A stretch of 64,000 nucleotides of DNA from the NCBI RefSeq assembly GCF_047663525.1, contig NC_092588.1, positions 84,441,501 to 84,505,500 of the forward strand, given 5' to 3'. The DNA is from Anas platyrhynchos. Its lineage: Eukaryota; Chordata; Aves; Anseriformes; Anatidae. Under the pieces are notes generated by a model that saw only the letters and a program-made list of their open reading frames with translations, was not told where the DNA came from and did not search any database. A program made the position numbers and the translations under genes. This document shows positions 61,800-64,000 of the stretch, in pieces; the stretch's first letter is position 1; each line of letters opens with the position of its first letter.

Positions 61800-64000
61800 C
61801 AGGATGAGATGAAACGAAGTCAGAACAATGCCTAGTCTCACAAAAGAGGACAAAATTATTTTGTCTCATATTACCAGGCAAACAAAATCCAGAAGTACTC
61901 AGTTAAGGATTGAGATGGAAAACTGCATATACACTCAAGGGTCATGTAAATATTGCACTCTCTTGACAAGCTTCGAGTAACTCCAATTCTAGCTAGTCTT
62001 ACTTACATGATCTCCACCACTGTATTCCATCCCTTTCTCTGCACCAGTTCTCAGCTTCACTTAGCTGTGAAACATACCCAGAACTGTAGTTCTGAGATCA
62101 TGTCTTCACAATCGGTTCATCTACTCTTTTCCAAGATGTTTTTCCACTTTTCAGCAGAAGGGTAACACAACAGCCTTCAACACGTTGCCTTAGTTAATAG
62201 TTGTTTCAACAAGCACAACCTCAACTTTACCTTATCTGGAAGTGAGGAAGGAATTAACTTAAAAACGTGTTTGGTGGAAAACTGTAAATGCTACATTATG
62301 AGGAATATGGGTGAATCACAGTAACACTGATTCCCAGCTGACTAGAAGGGGTATTAGTGATGTTTCATAGGCCCTCCTGTGTCTCAGCTTTTTAAATCAT
62401 CTGACCATCTTTAGGAGTCAAGAGAATGCTGAGTGAGGAGAAGAGGGGCACAGCCAAAGCAGCCACCAAAGAATTTCACATACAAGCGCAACTGCAGATG
62501 TGCACAGGGAAATAAAAAGCAAAACACAAGGAAAGCAAAAGGTACACCAGAAGATTGTTTCATCAGTAACCACCTGATGCAGCCAATTAAAGCGCCAACC
62601 CTAAATAATTGTGCATGTATATATGTGTGTATTATTCTTTCTCCAGTGGCCAAGAAACTCTTGTGTGCTCTGGAACAAATACCTGCAATACATATCCGAC
62701 TTACATGTATGTGCCATATCTTGAGTTTACAAGCCTTTGCTTGCAGCTGGGACAGGAGCTGTGATATCTTTCTAGGACAGGATCCTTGTTTATGGAGCAA
62801 CTTCTCAGTATGTACCAGAAAGCTTGGAATGCCAGGGTCTCCTGTTATGTTCAACAAGAAAAGGACTAGTGTTGGTAGTAAGAGCCAGCATTATGGTGCC
62901 ATAACTAGTACTTTGCCAGATTTTGCTTGAAGCTGCTATGGTTGAGGGAAGAAGCAAAGTGCTATGTCTCAAAATGCTCAAGGACTCACTCTGAAAGTAG
63001 AGAATGACCACATTGGCTTACCCAGGAAGAATATACTCACTCAGTTTGTCATTCTCCATTGGTGTAACATCCAAAAAAAAAAACAGAAGGGAAAAAAAAA
63101 ACAAACAAACACAACCTGAAGAAAGAATAGAGTAACTTGGTGACCAAATGAAGGAAATTGAAATCCTTTATCATCTGTGACAGTGTAAGGTTTAGAGAAT
63201 AATCAGAGAAATAATTTTAATTCCTCCTGGAAGTAAAAATTAGAAGTAAAGCGATGGAGTAGATGAATGTGTAAAGATGGGGGCAGGAGGAATGATCAAG
63301 TAGCAGAACAGCGTAAAGGAACCTTGGAACTGAAAAAGATAACTAACCTTCTTACCCCAAAGTTGAATACTGTAAATTTAGAAGACCTTCTGGCTTTTAA
63401 GCAGTTTTGAAGATTTAAAAGCTACTTTTATCCTAACTTCACACTGAAATTTATGGGATGCACTTTTCCAGAATGAGCTAGTGTTATTTTAAAAATTTCC
63501 ATCAATGAATTGTTACTTGGTTAAGTACATGTGTAGTTTGTAAAAATGACGTTTGACTTCAGTTTTAATCACAGCTTGTCAATATTCAGAGATGCATAAT
63601 GGATCACTTGATTTGAAGTTTTGAATTAACTCTCTCTGAAGACAATAAACAAAATTTTATTCACTAGCTAAATAACAGCATTTTATTATTGATTATGATA
63701 GTTCTGTCCCTAAAAAGGAGGAGGAGAAGGGCATTATACATGTCTGTTCATTCACTTTTACCTGTATGTCTTGCCAGAACTTTGACTACCTGAATTTTAT
63801 GAATCAGATTAATGGCATTCATGTGAGAAAATGATACATGGAAAATGCACAGAAAATGTAGAAGGAAATGGATATATTTTCTTAGAACAAATAAAAAACA
63901 GCAAGCGAGAAAGAAAAAAAAAACAAAAACAAAAACACAAAGAAACCCACAATAGAAAACAGCTGCATCCATGAGTGTTGGGCAGTTTACAATGTCCATA
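61800..64000. other. AT-rich flank to the window end
   Basis: No recognised gene. Two long overlapping frames on opposite strands lie at 62433-62930 (plus, 165 codons) and 62411-62857 (minus, 148 codons), without known motifs. A-rich simple repeats occur at 63071-63110 and 63915-63945. Confidence 0.5.

Overview
This looks like bird nuclear DNA. The evidence is CR1 LINE 3'-end sequence and two families of avian-type endogenous-retrovirus LTRs with 5-bp target-site duplications. The LTR at 60603-61191 resembles, from memory, an ERVL-type LTR common in Neoaves, so a neoavian host is more likely than a fowl or duck; that is recollection, not a search result. Nothing prokaryotic is present, and no gene could be identified by name.

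Region 1 (1 to about 44.6 kb) is a head-to-tail macrosatellite with a 7.8-8.0 kb unit. The window opens inside the tail of one unit (1-249), then holds five complete units (A 250-8154, B 8155-15961, C 15962-23957, D 23958-31928, E 31929-39752) and a truncated sixth (F, from 39753). The array continues off the left edge. Each unit has about 4.2 kb of low-copy-looking sequence, then a CR1 LINE fragment (minus strand) split by a 1092-bp LTR (minus strand, TSD GCAAC), then about 0.8 kb ending in a textbook plus-strand poly(A) site, then 1.2-1.4 kb of almost pure plus-strand pyrimidine built from 35-, 15- and 5-bp minisatellites. That tract ends in CAG directly followed by GTAAGT, the motif of a recursive (zero-length-exon) splice site. 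Nearly all unit-length variation lies in the pyrimidine tract.

Region 2 (about 44.5-45.1 kb) is the right edge of the array. It falls inside an LTR. The left part of that LTR matches the array copies; the right part is a diverged copy of the same family with a different flank. This looks like an LTR-LTR recombination junction that ended the array.

Region 3 (45.1-64.0 kb) is AT-rich, CpG-poor flank with simple repeats, a solo LTR of the array family in opposite orientation (55419-56462, TSD ATTGG), a second solo LTR (60603-61191, TSD CAGGG), and a small GC-rich block (about 61650-61790) with features of a minus-strand first exon. No convincing protein-coding gene was found here.

The main idea to test is that the array is transcribed left to right and that each unit is itself a recursive intron: the GTAAGT at the start of one unit and the CAG at the start of the next delimit exactly one repeat. 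Other points worth checking are exon-like segments on the minus strand of each unit, variant shuffling between units, CpG retention in the array against loss in the flank, and the LTR-bounded array edge.
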